This document shows positions 10,001 to 20,990 of a DNA stretch of 37,723 nucleotides, piece after piece. Below the pieces are notes generated by a model, which was not told where the DNA came from, ran no database searches, and saw nothing but the letters and a program-made list of their open reading frames with translations. The DNA lies in NCBI GenBank assembly GCA_003427395.1, contig BFEA01000054.1, forward strand, positions 3,990,651-4,028,373, read 5' to 3'. The translations under genes were made by a program, and so were the position numbers. This DNA comes from Chara braunii (taxonomy: Eukaryota > Streptophyta > Charophyceae > Charales > Characeae). Numbering within the stretch: position 1 is the first letter of the stretch; each line of letters begins with the position of its first letter.

Positions 10001-10192
10001 CTTCTTTTTTTTTTTTTTTTTTTTTTNTTTTTTTTTGTTTTGAACAGCCTCTGTCAGTGCTAGTGCTGCTGATACGAGCAGACACCACTAGCACCCAGGG
10101 GTAGGCTCCATCTATTGGTGGGGAGCAGCACCTGCTGGAAAGGCCTCACACTCACACTAAACAACTGTTTCGGATATGAGCTGTATTTGTTT
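10001..10192 (-). mobile_element. SINE-like element, copy B, with tail and TSD
   Basis: Flanked by agtgaacttcgaagtcc (about 9985-10001) and agtgaactttgaagccc (10192-10208), a 17-bp target duplication with two differences. On the minus strand the element carries the shared core (ttccagcaggtgctgctcc, then ccaccaatagatggagcc, 10101-10143), continues through tgctagtggtgtctg and gaggctgttc, and ends in a ~35-base A tail (seen here as T, 10003-10036, with one N at 10027). This is typical of target-primed retroposition. No clear pol III A/B boxes. Confidence 0.7.
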
Positions 10193-10208
10193 AGTGAACT
10201 TTGAAGCC

Positions 10209-11672
10209 CAAGGAATGCAACCACAAAGAATCAGGGCAACCACCACAACCTCAAGAAAGGAGTTCAGTTCCTGACATCGGAGACGGGAAGTAGAGGAAGA
10301 TGTTAACTTACAGCAACGTTGTGCTAGAGTCCATAATTCACCCACGTTCGGGAGAGGCCCTAAGAAGCGGCAAAGTCATCACCAGCGCTGGTTGTGCGGC
10401 AACTTGTGCCATCCCCAGCCAAATTCTCTGGCACATCAACAACCGAGTTATTTTTGGCAGGAGGAAAAACCTCCAGCACCCTTTTTGCCACAATCTCGTC
10501 AATGGTCTGCCGAATCGTAGTGTACTTTATACCTTCCTGAACACAGATCGCCGTTAGCTTATCATTAGTTGTCGTTAGAGCCTTGCGTGTCTCTTTGATG
10601 AAAGCTTCCTGATCGTTTAGTTGCGCCGGCTAATCAATCATGACCTTCTTCTTCCCTTTAGCAAAACTCTTTACATCAACTTCATCCAACCGCGCTCTAA
10701 AATTCGACAAAGGAGTCTTGTTGGTCTCTCCAGCTTCTAGCTGCGCAATCCGCTCCTTGGCTACTTCAAGCTCTTGTTCAGCTTCCCTTCTGCTGTTCAG
10801 TTCACGTAATCTCATCTCCTGGAGAGTGTCGACTTCAAGTTGGCGCATGTGCTTCAGGTCCTTGTATTCGACTCGGACCGTAGGTGCTTTAGTGGGAGCT
10901 CGGCGGGGCAGAGGAGTGGTTTGTGCTGTCGGAGTAGACAACGCCACACAACCTCGTTTGGAGCGGGTCGATTGGCCTCCTGCCTCCAAGCCTCAGCTTC
11001 AGCACGTGCCTCATCTTTGGCCAGACGAATAGTCTGCATCTCCTTTTCCAAAGCCTCCATACCCCGCCTCGCAGCCATAGCTTCATTCAGCTGGATTTTC
11101 ATCTTCTTCTGGTCGGCTAGTAGCTTAGCCAATACGTCGTCGTTGGCATGTGAGACAAAGGTCTGTATCGCCACACCACGTGGTACCACATTCTTACGCG
11201 ATGCTTCCACGTCATCCAACTTCTTTCCCGATAGCGCCAGACATACAGTGTGAAGCTTGCTATTCATAGACTTCGTGAGTTCCCTCTGAAAATCTTCACG
11301 CTCCCTTTTTATCCTTAGCCCTTCTTTCTTCATCCTCTTGATCTTTCTTCGCTTTCTCGTCCTCAGCTTGTTTGGTCTTCTCACGTTCAACATCGGCATC
11401 ATATCAGACCTTGATAAGAGCAACTGTTGCTTCCAAATACTCCAGGCGTTGATGAGCTTGATACCACCCATTGTCTCTTTGGTAATTACCTACAGAACTA
11501 GATATATTTGACACAATAGCAGTCGGCGGAGCAGAGCTAGAAGGTAGAGTCAGCAATGTGGTTCGTGCAGGGACAACAGTGTGGTTGGGTTGAGATGGAC
11601 GGAGGTGAGGACACCACCTAGCAAAATGGTTAGGGTCACCACATTTAAAAGTTAAAACAGGTACGAACAATG
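10209..11672 (-). pseudogene. Zinc-knuckle/coiled-coil region of the PLE
   Basis: From the right, FKCGDPNHFARWCP is a CCHC zinc knuckle with its first Cys replaced by Thr (T-x2-C-x4-H-x4-C). It is followed by Pro/Ser/Thr-rich linker, then a long Lys/Glu-rich coiled coil (VEREKTKQAEDEKAKKDQED; LADQKKMKIQLNEAMAARRG; EAEQELEVAKERIAQLEAGE) and KALTTTNDKLTAICVQEGIK. Frame changes occur near 11300 and 10980. In-frame stops include TAG at 10630 and 10360 and TGA at 11404. It lies directly between the upstream pseudo-LTR and the endonuclease in the same orientation, so I take it as the N-terminal or ORF1 part of the PLE with a gag-like nucleic-acid-binding role. It might instead be a separate older element. 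Confidence 0.5.
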
Positions 11673-11761
11673 GTAGAGGTAGGTAGGTTGGACGCCACGG
11701 TAAAAGTTGAAGTCACACTTTCACGTAGTATAATTCCTACGGAGGTTACTTCGTGAATCGA

Positions 11762-11801
11762 AGTATTATGTAAGATACAAAAAACTTCGTCAGTATACAA
11801 T
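11762..11801 (-). repeat. PLE upstream pseudo-LTR, 3' end piece
   Basis: Matches 5131-5173 (aagtattatgtaa through cagtatacaat). The repeat is cut at this point by the gypsy element and resumes at 24277. Confidence 0.85.
11797..11801. repeat. Gypsy target-site duplication, left
   Basis: acaat here and at 24276-24280. The uninterrupted site, with one acaat, is visible at 5169-5173 in the other pseudo-LTR copy. The last LTR base is ambiguous, so the duplication is 4 or 5 bp. Confidence 0.8.
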
Positions 11802-12734
11802 TCCGAGGCTCAATGCCTCGATCTGCCCTACTGACCCTATTTCCTGTACAGTCGGCCGCCCTAAGTGAGGCAGGCTCGACCCAAGGCCTACAGGCCTAAT
11901 TTTGGGGTGATCGTGCAACTGGTAAATTCAGGCAGTTGCGCAGCGCCAGTTGGTTGAGAGCGCCCAGACCCAGACTGCCTCCTTCGAATGTAACTGAGGC
12001 AGGCCGCGGGCAGTTGGACACGAGCAACCATTACAGGCCCAGGGCCTGTTTCGTTTGGACTGCGGCTCAGCCTCTCTGGGCCTACCGAAAGCTTTTGGGC
12101 AGGGGCCCAGCGCACCACGCTGCGCGCAAGCAGACAGGCCACTTCCATTTAGGAAAGTGCCTGCAGACAGGCCACTTCCATTTAGGAAAGTGCCTGCCCA
12201 CGCATTCGGCATTCAGGCACTGGCTGCATGTTGCGCAAGTGCTGCTGCGCTAACACTGGCCAGCGCTCACGCGCTCACGGGCGAGCTGGAAGGAGCAGGC
12301 AGCCATAGCCGAGCTGCGCTGCTGTATGCTGGATGGGGCGCATGATGGTCTTTGGGTGCATGAGGCATCTGTGAGTTGGGGATCGAGGTTATGAGTGGGG
12401 CGAGAGACGTACCTGGTGCTTGAGGCGAACGACGTTGGCCGAGATCTGCTCATACTTCGGGGAGTTGTTGACGTCATCGGCAACATTGTAGATAGGCTAG
12501 ATAGGATCTGCCATTTGTAGTATGGGCGCCGAGCGCCAGATAGGATGTCTACATTGGTTCTTTGTTGATGATGATGAGACTATTCGAACATTGTCATTTA
12601 TGAGCTTTTGTTGTGCTCTTATTTGGTGGGATTCGTGATGCAATTTTGCTTTTGGTTTGAGGTCACGACTATCTGGTCTCATGTGTATGATGCTGCTTGG
12701 TTTCTGAAGTTCGCTATCGCTCATTTTCCTTGCA
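11802..12734 (+). repeat. 5' LTR
   Basis: About 933 bp, closely matching 23337-24276. It begins tccgaggct where the 3' LTR has tgcgaggct (the TG has mutated) and ends ccttgca. A ~32-bp block, caggccacttccatttagga and following, is tandemly doubled here (about 12135-12200) and single in the 3' LTR. The many differences between the LTRs indicate an old insertion. Confidence 0.92.
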
Positions 12735-12737
12735 ATT

Positions 12738-12748
12738 TGGTATCAAAG
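12738..12748 (+). promoter_or_regulatory. Primer binding site, initiator-Met tRNA type
   Basis: tggtatcaaag begins three bases after the LTR. The usual plant iMet PBS is tggtatcagagc, so this matches with one change. Confidence 0.8.
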
Positions 12749-14210
12749 TTGTGGTACAGTGCACTCATCTGGCACTTATCTTCTGCCTATGCGGTACATG
12801 CATGCGGTCTGCTAAGCGAGCGGCCGTAGGGAGTGTGTAGTGAGGAGGGTGAAGGCAAGCAGGCGACGCAAGAGAAGAGGGGATCGCTAGGAAGGCTACG
12901 TGGTGAATATTGGGTGTTCGCAGTGTGATGAAAACTATCTGATGCGCGATTGATGCTGAGGTGGAACGGCGGTGTAATGCTGGTTGTGCCGAAGCAGCGA
13001 TTGGTCATCACAATCGACATCGGGTCATCTGGTGAGAATATCTGTGGTTGGGGGCAACTATTTTGAGGTACGTCGCACCTAACCTTATCTACCCTTTTCG
13101 ACACTTCCTACCGTGAGGATGTGTGTTCTGTCTTGAGAGTCCTCTTATGTGAGGAGTCAAGTGTGCTCAACCTTGAGAGTCGACATTGTTCACGTGAAGC
13201 ATCTGGAAGGAGAGGGCAGAGCTATCTGAAGGGCCCTGGACGAAGCACTGGGTCACGGTCACCATGCCAACCCACCGGGAGTAGAGCACGAATGTTTTGC
13301 TGCTTTGTCCTTTGTCTGCCCGCTGCGCTATAGATGGGTTCTGAAGGGTAGGCCAGCCCTACGGGAAAGACGAGTACCAGACGTCTATAAATAAGTATCG
13401 GCGGGTACATTCCATTGACTGTGATCGTCGTCCTATTTGCGACGTTAAATAATTCCTGAGGACTCCGGGGGCCGTCCATAAAAACCCCTCCTGCTTAGCC
13501 AATTGGTCGGTGTAAGGCTTGCTGCATGCGAGGATAAATATTGTGCAGGGCTGGCCAGCTCAGCAGGACTCGGGGCACAGGGGTGGGCCGTGTGCACACC
13601 TTTAGACACGCACACTGTTCCGGATTGCTCAGGGACGTTGACGACAAGAGACATTCAGGAAGAACTGAGGGAGGGGTAGACTCCAGGTGATAAGTTTGAG
13701 AAAAATTCCACTCTGCAAATAACTAATCAAATGATTCAGTTTTTATTTTGATTAGTTAGATGTACAACCATTAACATCTGACAGACAACATAGTTAGAAC
13801 TGTTTCCTGTTCATTGTGCTTTCTGTTTGTGAACTAGTCAAAGTCAAAATAGTTTCGTTTGTAGGAATTTGAACTTACCTGCTGAACCCAAATGAGTAGT
13901 CTCTAACATAGTCACCAATGATTTATTTTATTTATTTTAAACTGGTTTGTACATCATGTTGCGGTAGGCATCGAGAGTGTCCTAGTGCAAACAGTGTACA
14001 GTGTTGTAGCCTATGAGTGACAAGGAGGTCTCATAACCGAACGATAGGATCTTGCGACCGGCAAGACGCCCGATAGCCCACTTGGCATTAGGACCAGAGG
14101 GTGACATATACCTGTTCCGCCAACAGAGGGAGAGACAGCAGTAGCAGCGGAGGGCTAGGGCCGCAGAGGCAAGCAGGGCATTCACGAGCGAAGTTGCTAC
14201 TTCAACAACC
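12749..14210 (+). other. Gypsy leader, no coding seen
   Basis: About 1.46 kb between PBS and gag, long for a leader. Bases 12789-12874 are the true genomic source of the misplaced 86-bp copy at 8629-8714. Bases 13680-13970 are AT-rich. I recognise no ORF or nested element, although the length suggests there may be one. Confidence 0.6.
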
Positions 14211-15905
14211 ATGGCATCTGGTGCGCAGCAGAGCTCTCAGGCTAGTAGTCCAGGTTCTGTATGGTCAACGGTCGCACAGACCCTGAGTGAGTCCACTGGT
14301 GTTGTGGCAAGCCAGCCGATAGTGTTAACCCTCGAGGAGGTCGCCATACAGCGAGCAACTATTCGTGAGGCACAACTACATCAGGCGTTAGGAGAGATCA
14401 CGGTAGAGAAAGAGAAGATGACAAGAAGAAGAGTCAGGATGCAGCGGAGACAATTGGACGTTAGTAAGTTAGAGGAGATGGATCTGACGCACATGGATGA
14501 TGATGTGAGGACCCTACGGACAGTCTTGCTAGATGTAGTAGAAATGCAGGACCACCAGACGGCTCTCTTACAGGACATCCAGCAGAGTCTGGCCGTATTG
14601 GTCAGTCGGGCGCAGGCAGCTCCATCGTCGTCCGGGCCCCGTGCCTGGCCCGTTGTACATCCTCCTCCTTTTCTCCCAGAGGTAACTGGAGTCTCCCCAT
14701 ATGTCTCTTCAGTATCGGTCCAAGCCATTTCCCTGAGTATGCCTTTGACAGGCGGGTTCTCAACAGATCCTAGTGTTCAGGTTCCTGTACAGCCAGTGCA
14801 TTTCCAACCTCCGTTGCAGGTTGTCGTAACCGGGCAGCCTGCTGTCTCGCAGCCTGCACAACCGCAGGGTATACAGCCCCGACAATAGTTAGTGCAGCAG
14901 CCTGGTCCCCAAGGTCCACAGCCTGGAGTGGGACAGGTACCGGGACAAAGCCAGTGGGTTCCGAAGACGGCCATCGCCTCCCCCAAACCCTTTACAGGGG
15001 ACAAGAGGGGCGAAGACCTCGACACGTGGTTGAGGTCAGTGCCAGTCTATGTCAAATGTAAATTGACCTTGCTGCACGAGGAAGTGCTTGTGGCTGCCTC
15101 CTATGTAGAGGGGAGTGAAGCAAGATGGCTGAATGGTTTAGTGCAGCTATAGGGATACGGCCATGATTTCCGCGCTTGGACAGTTAACCAGAAACTGGAA
15201 GACTTCCTTAAGTTGGTGGAAGATAGGTGGCATGATCCTCAAGAGGCTCAAAATGCCACTGATGCGATCCTAACATTGAACAACAAGCAGTTCAAGTCAG
15301 TAAGAGAAGCCACAAACGCAGTAGAGCGTCTGATCTGTGTTCCCGGAGTACGCTATGACCCCCAGGTCTTACTCACTGCATACCTGAGATGTTTTCCTTT
15401 GCCTCTTAGGAATCAGTTGGCAAGTGAGGCCAACATCAATATGCACAACTTTCCCTCATTCAGCAAGAAGGCCCTAGACCTAGAGGCAAAGATAGAGCAT
15501 GGACATACACCCACGACGGACGGTAGGAAGAAGGCACTGCCTCCCAACTGGAAGGCGAAAGGCCGCATAATGTTCGTCAACAACGATGGTTCAACCATCG
15601 AGTTAGAAGACGACTTCCAAGCAGAAGTGGATTCAGAGGCGAGCAGCATAGAAGTTTCAGGGGGTGGAACAGTCGCTGCCTCTGTCAAGAAAGGTAAGGC
15701 GACCGGTAGACGTCATGGAGGTTCCCCGTCTAGGAGTTAAGTTGACCCTAATGCTCCTCCATGGGACAAAGTGGGTCTCACATAGGACGTGTGGAGAGAC
15801 CGGTATACCAAGCAGGCCTGTATTCGTTGTGGTGAGTATGGCCACAACCAATTCAAGTGCCGCAACAAGAAGGTGACCGAGAAGATACCGCCTACTATGG
15901 GGTAG
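14211..15905 (+). pseudogene. gag: Gypsy gag with CCHC knuckle
   Basis: A single frame runs from MASGAQQSSQ through a coiled coil (EKEKMTRRRVRMQRRQLDV), a Pro/Gln-rich linker, the retrotransposon gag core (FTGDKRGEDLDTWLRSVPVY; RWHDPQEAQNATDAI; LPLRNQLASEANINM) and the zinc knuckle CIRCGEYGHNQFKC (C-x2-C-x4-H-x4-C, about 15819-15860). It is broken by in-frame TAG at 14886, 15150, 15783 and 15903 and TAA at 15738, with no frameshift across 1.7 kb. It would form the particle shell and bind the RNA. The start Met is chosen because the frame opens there after stops. Confidence 0.85.
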
Positions 15906-15973
15906 GCGTTGGGATCCTCCACTCCCGTAGGTAGCAATGTGGCCAGCAGTTTTGGCATTGCTTCGGGAAACAC

Positions 15974-16500
15974 GTGGGGCCAGTAGGAATAGTAGTTGTT
16001 CCTACTAGGGTTGAGGTGGTGGAAACACCCTCATCATCTCGAGAGATGGTCCAAGCTACTGACTCCATCGTCGTCCCACAAACACATTCGGACCTAGCGA
16101 TCCTCTGTTCGTTGAATGTGTTTGAGTCCTTAGAGGAGCTAGAGGAGGAGTGGTCTAGATCGGACCCGCTAGCTTCTTGGACGGCCATGGCCAAAGCCCC
16201 TAAGGGTGAGTTGTTCGTCGGCGAGGTTGTCATCGGCGGTCGTAAGGGCGGGGCCTATCATGACACTTGCTCGACGCGAAACTTCATTAGTCGCACGTGC
16301 GTTAAGAGACTGCGCTTACAGAGGCAAGTGCAGCGCCTGAGTCGACTTGTGCCAACAAACAGCGCATGGTAGTCAACGACTACCTCAAAGACATTGAGTG
16401 TCTTTTACCGTACACGGGAGGGGAACTGAGACATCGAGTCTCGTTCCTAGTCAGCGATGATCTCCCTATGGATATCTTGTTAGGTATGTACTACCTCTCG
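15974..16500 (+). pseudogene. Gypsy protease, frameshifted
   Basis: A retropepsin-like domain. The active-site block reads HDTCSTRNFISRTC, where DTGA/DSGA is expected, so the Gly is Cys. After about 16330 the reading moves to another frame (APESTCANKQRMVVNDYL) and the C-terminal flap-side block MDILLGMYYLS (usually iILGmDWL) follows at 16471. The gag-to-protease step is also a frame change. Inactive as it stands. Confidence 0.75.
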
Positions 16501-18090
16501 ATTGCACAGCCCCAGTTTGACTGGGACCGAAAAATAGTCAAACACACATTGCCCAACGGGGGAATCGTCAGATTGCTTAAGTATAAAGCTAGTATTCTGA
16601 TCGAGTCCTACGGGTGCATGTGTGCGACTGTGTTTTATAATCATTATAAGCAAAATCCGGAAGAGGGTGAGCCGATGAAAACGCCTCCAAAGATAGTTTA
16701 CGTCTCTGCAGAGGGTGAGCCGGTGAAAACGCCTCCAGAGACAGAGGGAGTGGTCGCTAGATACCCTGACCTATTCGAAGAGCCGAAAGGGGTTGTTGAG
16801 AGGGAGGTCGTCCACGCGATAAAGATTATCCCAGGGTCTAGCATTCTGAAGGGTAGGATCTATCGGATGTCTCCAGGTGAGCTCGATGAGCTTCGCCGGC
16901 AACTCAAGGATCTCATAGAGAAGGGTTGGATCCGGCCTAGTGTTTCACATTATGGATCTGTTGTACTATTTGTACCAAAGAAGGGGGGGACCTTGAGGAT
17001 GTGCATTGACTATAGGGGCCTCAATGTCATCACAATGAAGAACGTCGAGCCCCCACCTCGCATCAATGACTTGCTGGATCGAGTGCAAGGGTGTCGGTAC
17101 TTCAGTAAGATAGATCTGAAGTCCAGGTACCATCAGATTGCAATTCGGTCCGAGGATCAACACAAAATCGCATTTCAGACCAGGTACGGTCTGTACTAGT
17201 TTGTGGTGACGCCTTTCGGCCTTTGCAATGCTCCTGGCACCTTTCAACATGTGATGAACCGGATATTTTATGACTACTTGAACAAGTTTGTCATTGTGTA
17301 CCTCGATGACATACTTATCTTTAGTAGGACTGTCAAGGAGCATGTAGCGCACTTAGATAAAGTCCTTAGCCTCCTCAGACAACACCAGTTCAAGATCAAT
17401 CGGGAGAAGTGTGAGTTTGGTCATACCCGGATCTTGTATCTGGGTCATGAGATTTCCGAGGACGGGTTGAAGCCCGATGACGCGAAGGTAGCCAGCATTC
17501 GTGACTGGTCGCGTTCTCAGTCAGTGACTGAGATGAGCTCCTTCTTAGGGATGACAGGCTACTACCACAACTTTGTTCAGAACTATAGCATAGTGGCCAC
17601 CCTTTTGACGGACCTGACACGCCTTGACACCCTGTGGGAGTGGATAGACAGGTATGAGGCTGCTTTCAGACATTTGAAGCATGCGTTGACACACCATAAG
17701 GTCTTGAAACTTCCTGATCCCGACAAACCTTTCCTTTTGACTAAGGATGCCAATCAATATGGCATTGGTGTTGTACTTGCGCAGCAGGAGGGGAAGAAGT
17801 TGAGGCCGGTAGAGTACATGTCCAAAAAGATGCCCTCTCAAAAGTTGACCAAGTCCACCTATGAGAAGGAACGCTATGCGATCTACAAAGCGCTAACCCA
17901 TTGGAGGCAATACCTCCCAGGTCGCTTCTTCTATGTCAGGATTGATCATCAGACCCTGAGATGGATAGGGACTCAACCGGTACTCTCCGACGCCCTGAAG
18001 CGTTGGATCGAAGTCATTGAGCAGTATGACTTCGAACACCAGTACATTAAGGGGGAGTACAACAAGGTTACTGATGCATTGTCGCGCAAG
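16501..18090 (+). pseudogene. pol: Gypsy reverse transcriptase and RNase H
   Basis: One frame continues from the protease. RT blocks in order: LKDLIEKGWIRPSVSHYGS, LRMCIDYRGLN, FSKIDLKSRYHQI (motif A Asp), TPFGLCNAPGTFQ, and VYLDDILIFS (YLDD catalytic pair intact, about 17300). A TAG at 17197 replaces the residue just before FVVTPFG. RNase H follows: LTKDANQYGIGVVLAQ, STYEKERYAIYKAL and RIDHQTLRWI hold the Asp, Glu and Asp of the active site, ending at VTDALSRK. It copies the element RNA into DNA and degrades the template. Confidence 0.92.
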
Positions 18091-19045
18091 CTAGACTTTC
18101 TTGGTGCACCGGTCACTGAATTTTGGCTTGCAGACGATGTCACTCAATCCTTGGTGGAAGCCTATCACGAGGATCCTTTCATGTCAGAGATTATACGCAG
18201 ACTCGAGGCGAAGGACAAGGTTACCTCTGACGAGTTTGTGTTGGTCAATGACCTCTTGTTCCTTGAGAAGGCTGGGAATAAACGATTGTGTGTTCCAAAC
18301 CGTGAGTCTTTGCGTAGTTTATTTTTAGGTGAGTGTCATGATGCCACCGAACATTTTGGCTTTAGGAAGACTGCAGCCAACCAGTTGCAGCGATTATGTT
18401 GGCCAACGATGATGAGAGATGTCAAACTGTATGTCGAGACTTGTCAACTTTGTCAACGTGACAAGCCCCGGACACATGCTCCTCTTGGGCTTCTCAAGCC
18501 CCTTCCCATTCCGGAAAGGCCTGGTGAACGCCTGTCCATGGACTTCATGGATACGCTAGTCACCAGCAAGAGCAGCATGAGGTACATCTACGTCATCGTG
18601 GATAGATTTAGTAAGTATGCTAGATTAGTAGCTATGCCAGAAACAACAACGAGCGAGTATGTTATCAGGCTATTTAAGGAAAACTAGGTCAGAGACTTTG
18701 GCCTGCCGAAGTCTATAATCAGCAATAGGAATGTTCGATTCACCAGTGATCTGTGGAAGGCCGCAGCTGCCGAACAAGGAACGCAGCTGCAGATGACATC
18801 TGGAAACCATCCAAAGGCAAATGGACAGGTAGAACAGATGAACCGCGTTGTTCAACACTTGGTGAGGCACTACATGAAGCCTAACCAAGTGGACTGGGAT
18901 GAGAAGCTCGCTCTCATCGCCAGCCTGTATGACAACGCAGTTCACAGTGCCACGGGAGTAAGTCCCAACAGTCTCCTACTAACGTTCACACCTAGACTCC
19001 CTCTTGACTTTCTGCTACCTGACAATCAGCCCACTGCTGCTCCAG
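18091..19045 (+). pseudogene. Gypsy integrase, N-terminal and core domains
   Basis: Same frame as RT. The zinc-binding HHCC region reads GECHDATEHFGFRKT ... CQLCQRDK. The core has SMDFMDTLV (first Asp), then IISNRNVRFTS where IVSDRD is usual, so the second catalytic Asp is Asn, then NGQVEQMNRVV (Glu kept). A TAG at 18685 lies in the core. The domain is cut at 19045 by the poly(A)-tailed insertion and resumes at 22637 with PTATPGTLEF. Confidence 0.9.
19028..19045 (+). repeat. 18-bp target duplication, left copy
   Basis: agcccactgctgctccag, matching 22635-22652 with one G/A difference. Both copies read as the same integrase residues (PTA-P). Confidence 0.85.
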
Positions 19046-19889
19046 CACTCGTGCAAGCACACATTCTTCTCATTATGATGTAGATAGCACTGCGAACGCG
19101 GGCGTTGTTGTTGGTGTGGGCGCGCGCTTCCGGGGGGCCGTGTGGACGCTGGTGGCGGGTGCGCTGGCGAGGAGTGAGGGCATGCGCAGCGAGTGCAGCT
19201 GGCAGAGCGGGGGGGTGTGCATTGTGGGGCAAGCGCGTGCTACTGGCAGCATGGGAGCGGGCTTCAAACAAAGTTTGTAGACGTTGCTGGTGGTCGGGCA
19301 AGCGCTACTGGGCATGCACTTGTGCGCTGATGGCTGGAGAGCGACCATGGCAGTCACTTGTTTACTGGCCTCCACGTTAGCGCTGACTTGGCGTCATCGT
19401 CTTTTATACCTGGGGCAGGTGTTGGCTAGTTGCAAAGATTTTTTGGGGGGATTACAAGGCGAGAACGTGGAACAATAACGTCACTTGATATTTCCTGTCC
19501 TTTAAAAGCACATTGTGCCATCTCGCTGCTTCGCACTTCATTCGGGCGGTACTACAGGCTAGTATGCCGAATGGATGAGAGCTTGCTGTCTTTTTTGATG
19601 ATAAAAGCTCCTTGACGAATCACTCTCACTCTTTTACTTGCGGGTTATAGTGGAGGGAGGTCGGCTTGCCACGAGGGGACAAGAGAAGAGTGTTATCACA
19701 GGGAGTGGGAGGATGATCAACAAAAGATATTGAGTGCGGACTCTACGAGCATTGCGACGGTTTCTGCAAGAGGAAGCTGCTTCGACTTGGGGACTTTCTT
19801 CTTCAGCTCGCCAGCGTAGTCTTCTTCTTTTCATCATTGGTGATGATCAACATGACTCATCTTCATTTTGATCAGCATATTCATTGTCA

Positions 19890-19958
19890 TCATCAAAATC
19901 ATTAGTGACAACCCTAATTATCGTCATCATCATCAGCAGCATCGTCATCATTATCATT

Positions 19959-19996
<38 letters not shown>

Positions 19997-19997
19997 A
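19890..19997. repeat. (CAT)n microsatellite
   Basis: Imperfect then pure cat/tca triplets. The same triplet recurs in both copies of the 3' tandem unit of the insert (near 21875 and 22460). Confidence 0.9.
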
Positions 19998-20479
19998 CGA
20001 AAAGTGTGATTAGGAAGGGTGGGGAGGATAATTGTTCCACCACGTCCCATCCCTTCTTTCTTCTCTTTCCTTTTCTTCTTCTACCTATCTCACTCCCCTC
20101 CTTCTTATCCTTATCCTCATCCTTTCTATTCTTCTTGCCCTTTCTTCTTTTTCTCTTGTGCTGATGCTTTTTCTCTGCTCTCGCCGATTTGTTGCTTTAG
20201 TGTTGGAGGTTCTGCTGCTGCTTCGTTTTTGGGAGATCTGAGCACTGCTTTGCTTTTCGGGATGCTCTGCGCTGCTTCCGAGAGGGAACAAAGTAAGTGG
20301 GACAACAATATCTGAAGTGGCGGGGGGGGGAGAGTGGAGGAAGCAGGGGGTGCACAGGAGAAAGAGGGTGAACGAGGGAGATGAGGAGAGAGTGACTAGG
20401 GGTAATAGGGAGGTCACGAGGATAAGGAGAGAATGAGGGAGAGGGGAGGGGGAGGAGGGAACTCATATAGCTTACTGTG

Positions 20480-20990
20480 TCATAATCTGTTGATTTTCTA
20501 TGAGTCTTTTTCCTCACTTTTATTCTCATCTACCAGTTCTTATTAGGTACTTTATTCCATTTGATCCTTATAAGTATCATCTTTAATTAATACCTCAATT
20601 TTTTTTCACCTTTTATCTTCGTTAATTAATATCCTAACTAAAATATCAAAATATTTTTTACTATTCTTTTCATCATATATTTTTCACGATAATTAACCGT
20701 AATGGTATTTTTGATACCTAAAAATTTGAATTAATTAATTTATTATTAATTAATCTTTCCTGTTATCCATCAACTTAGTTAATTACATAGTGATACACAC
20801 ATGTCACGTCTCATCTTCTTTTGGAATCTCCCATAAGTTTTCCCCAGTTGTTGACATTCATTTCAACCTCTTTTCAAAAGATGGATTTCTAAATTCCGTT
20901 TATTTTTTCTTTGTTCCTCTTCCATGTGTATCAATGTTTCTTTCAAAGTTTGTTCACGGGTTTCTTAGAGGGGGTGAGCTCTGCTCTACA
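20480..20990. other. AT-rich stretch, no gene
   Basis: Markedly AT-rich with repeated ttaattaa, unlike its surroundings. No ORF of note. Confidence 0.6.

Larger units (their letters stand above)
5131..11801 (-). mobile_element. Penelope-like retroelement, main body
   Basis: On the minus strand from about 11760 to 5131 lie, in order, a zinc-knuckle/coiled-coil region, a GIY-YIG endonuclease, a Penelope/telomerase-type RT and a 3' repeat. Bases 11762-11801 belong to a second, 5'-truncated copy of that 3' repeat (continued at 24277-24927) sitting head-to-tail upstream. PLEs are known for such partial tandem arrangements, called pseudo-LTRs. The body is interrupted by a TIR element (8105-9272) and a SINE-like element (10001-10192). 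All ORFs are broken. The 3-base gcc beside both outer ends may be the target duplication. Confidence 0.7.

Noticed and set aside
11936-12345. ORFs in the 5' LTR and their twins at 23474-23890
   Set aside because: They lie in LTR sequence, are shifted relative to each other and have no domain. Similarity between them is explained by LTR duplication.
14886-15152. TAG stops as programmed readthrough sites of gag-pol
   Set aside because: There are six TAGs plus frameshifts and a lost integrase Asp, so decay is simpler. It is left open only as an alternative in the findings.
20032-20529. Ser/Phe/Leu-rich and Arg-rich ORFs around 20.1-20.5 kb
   Set aside because: They come from pyrimidine- and purine-biased low-complexity DNA within the poly(A)-tailed insert.
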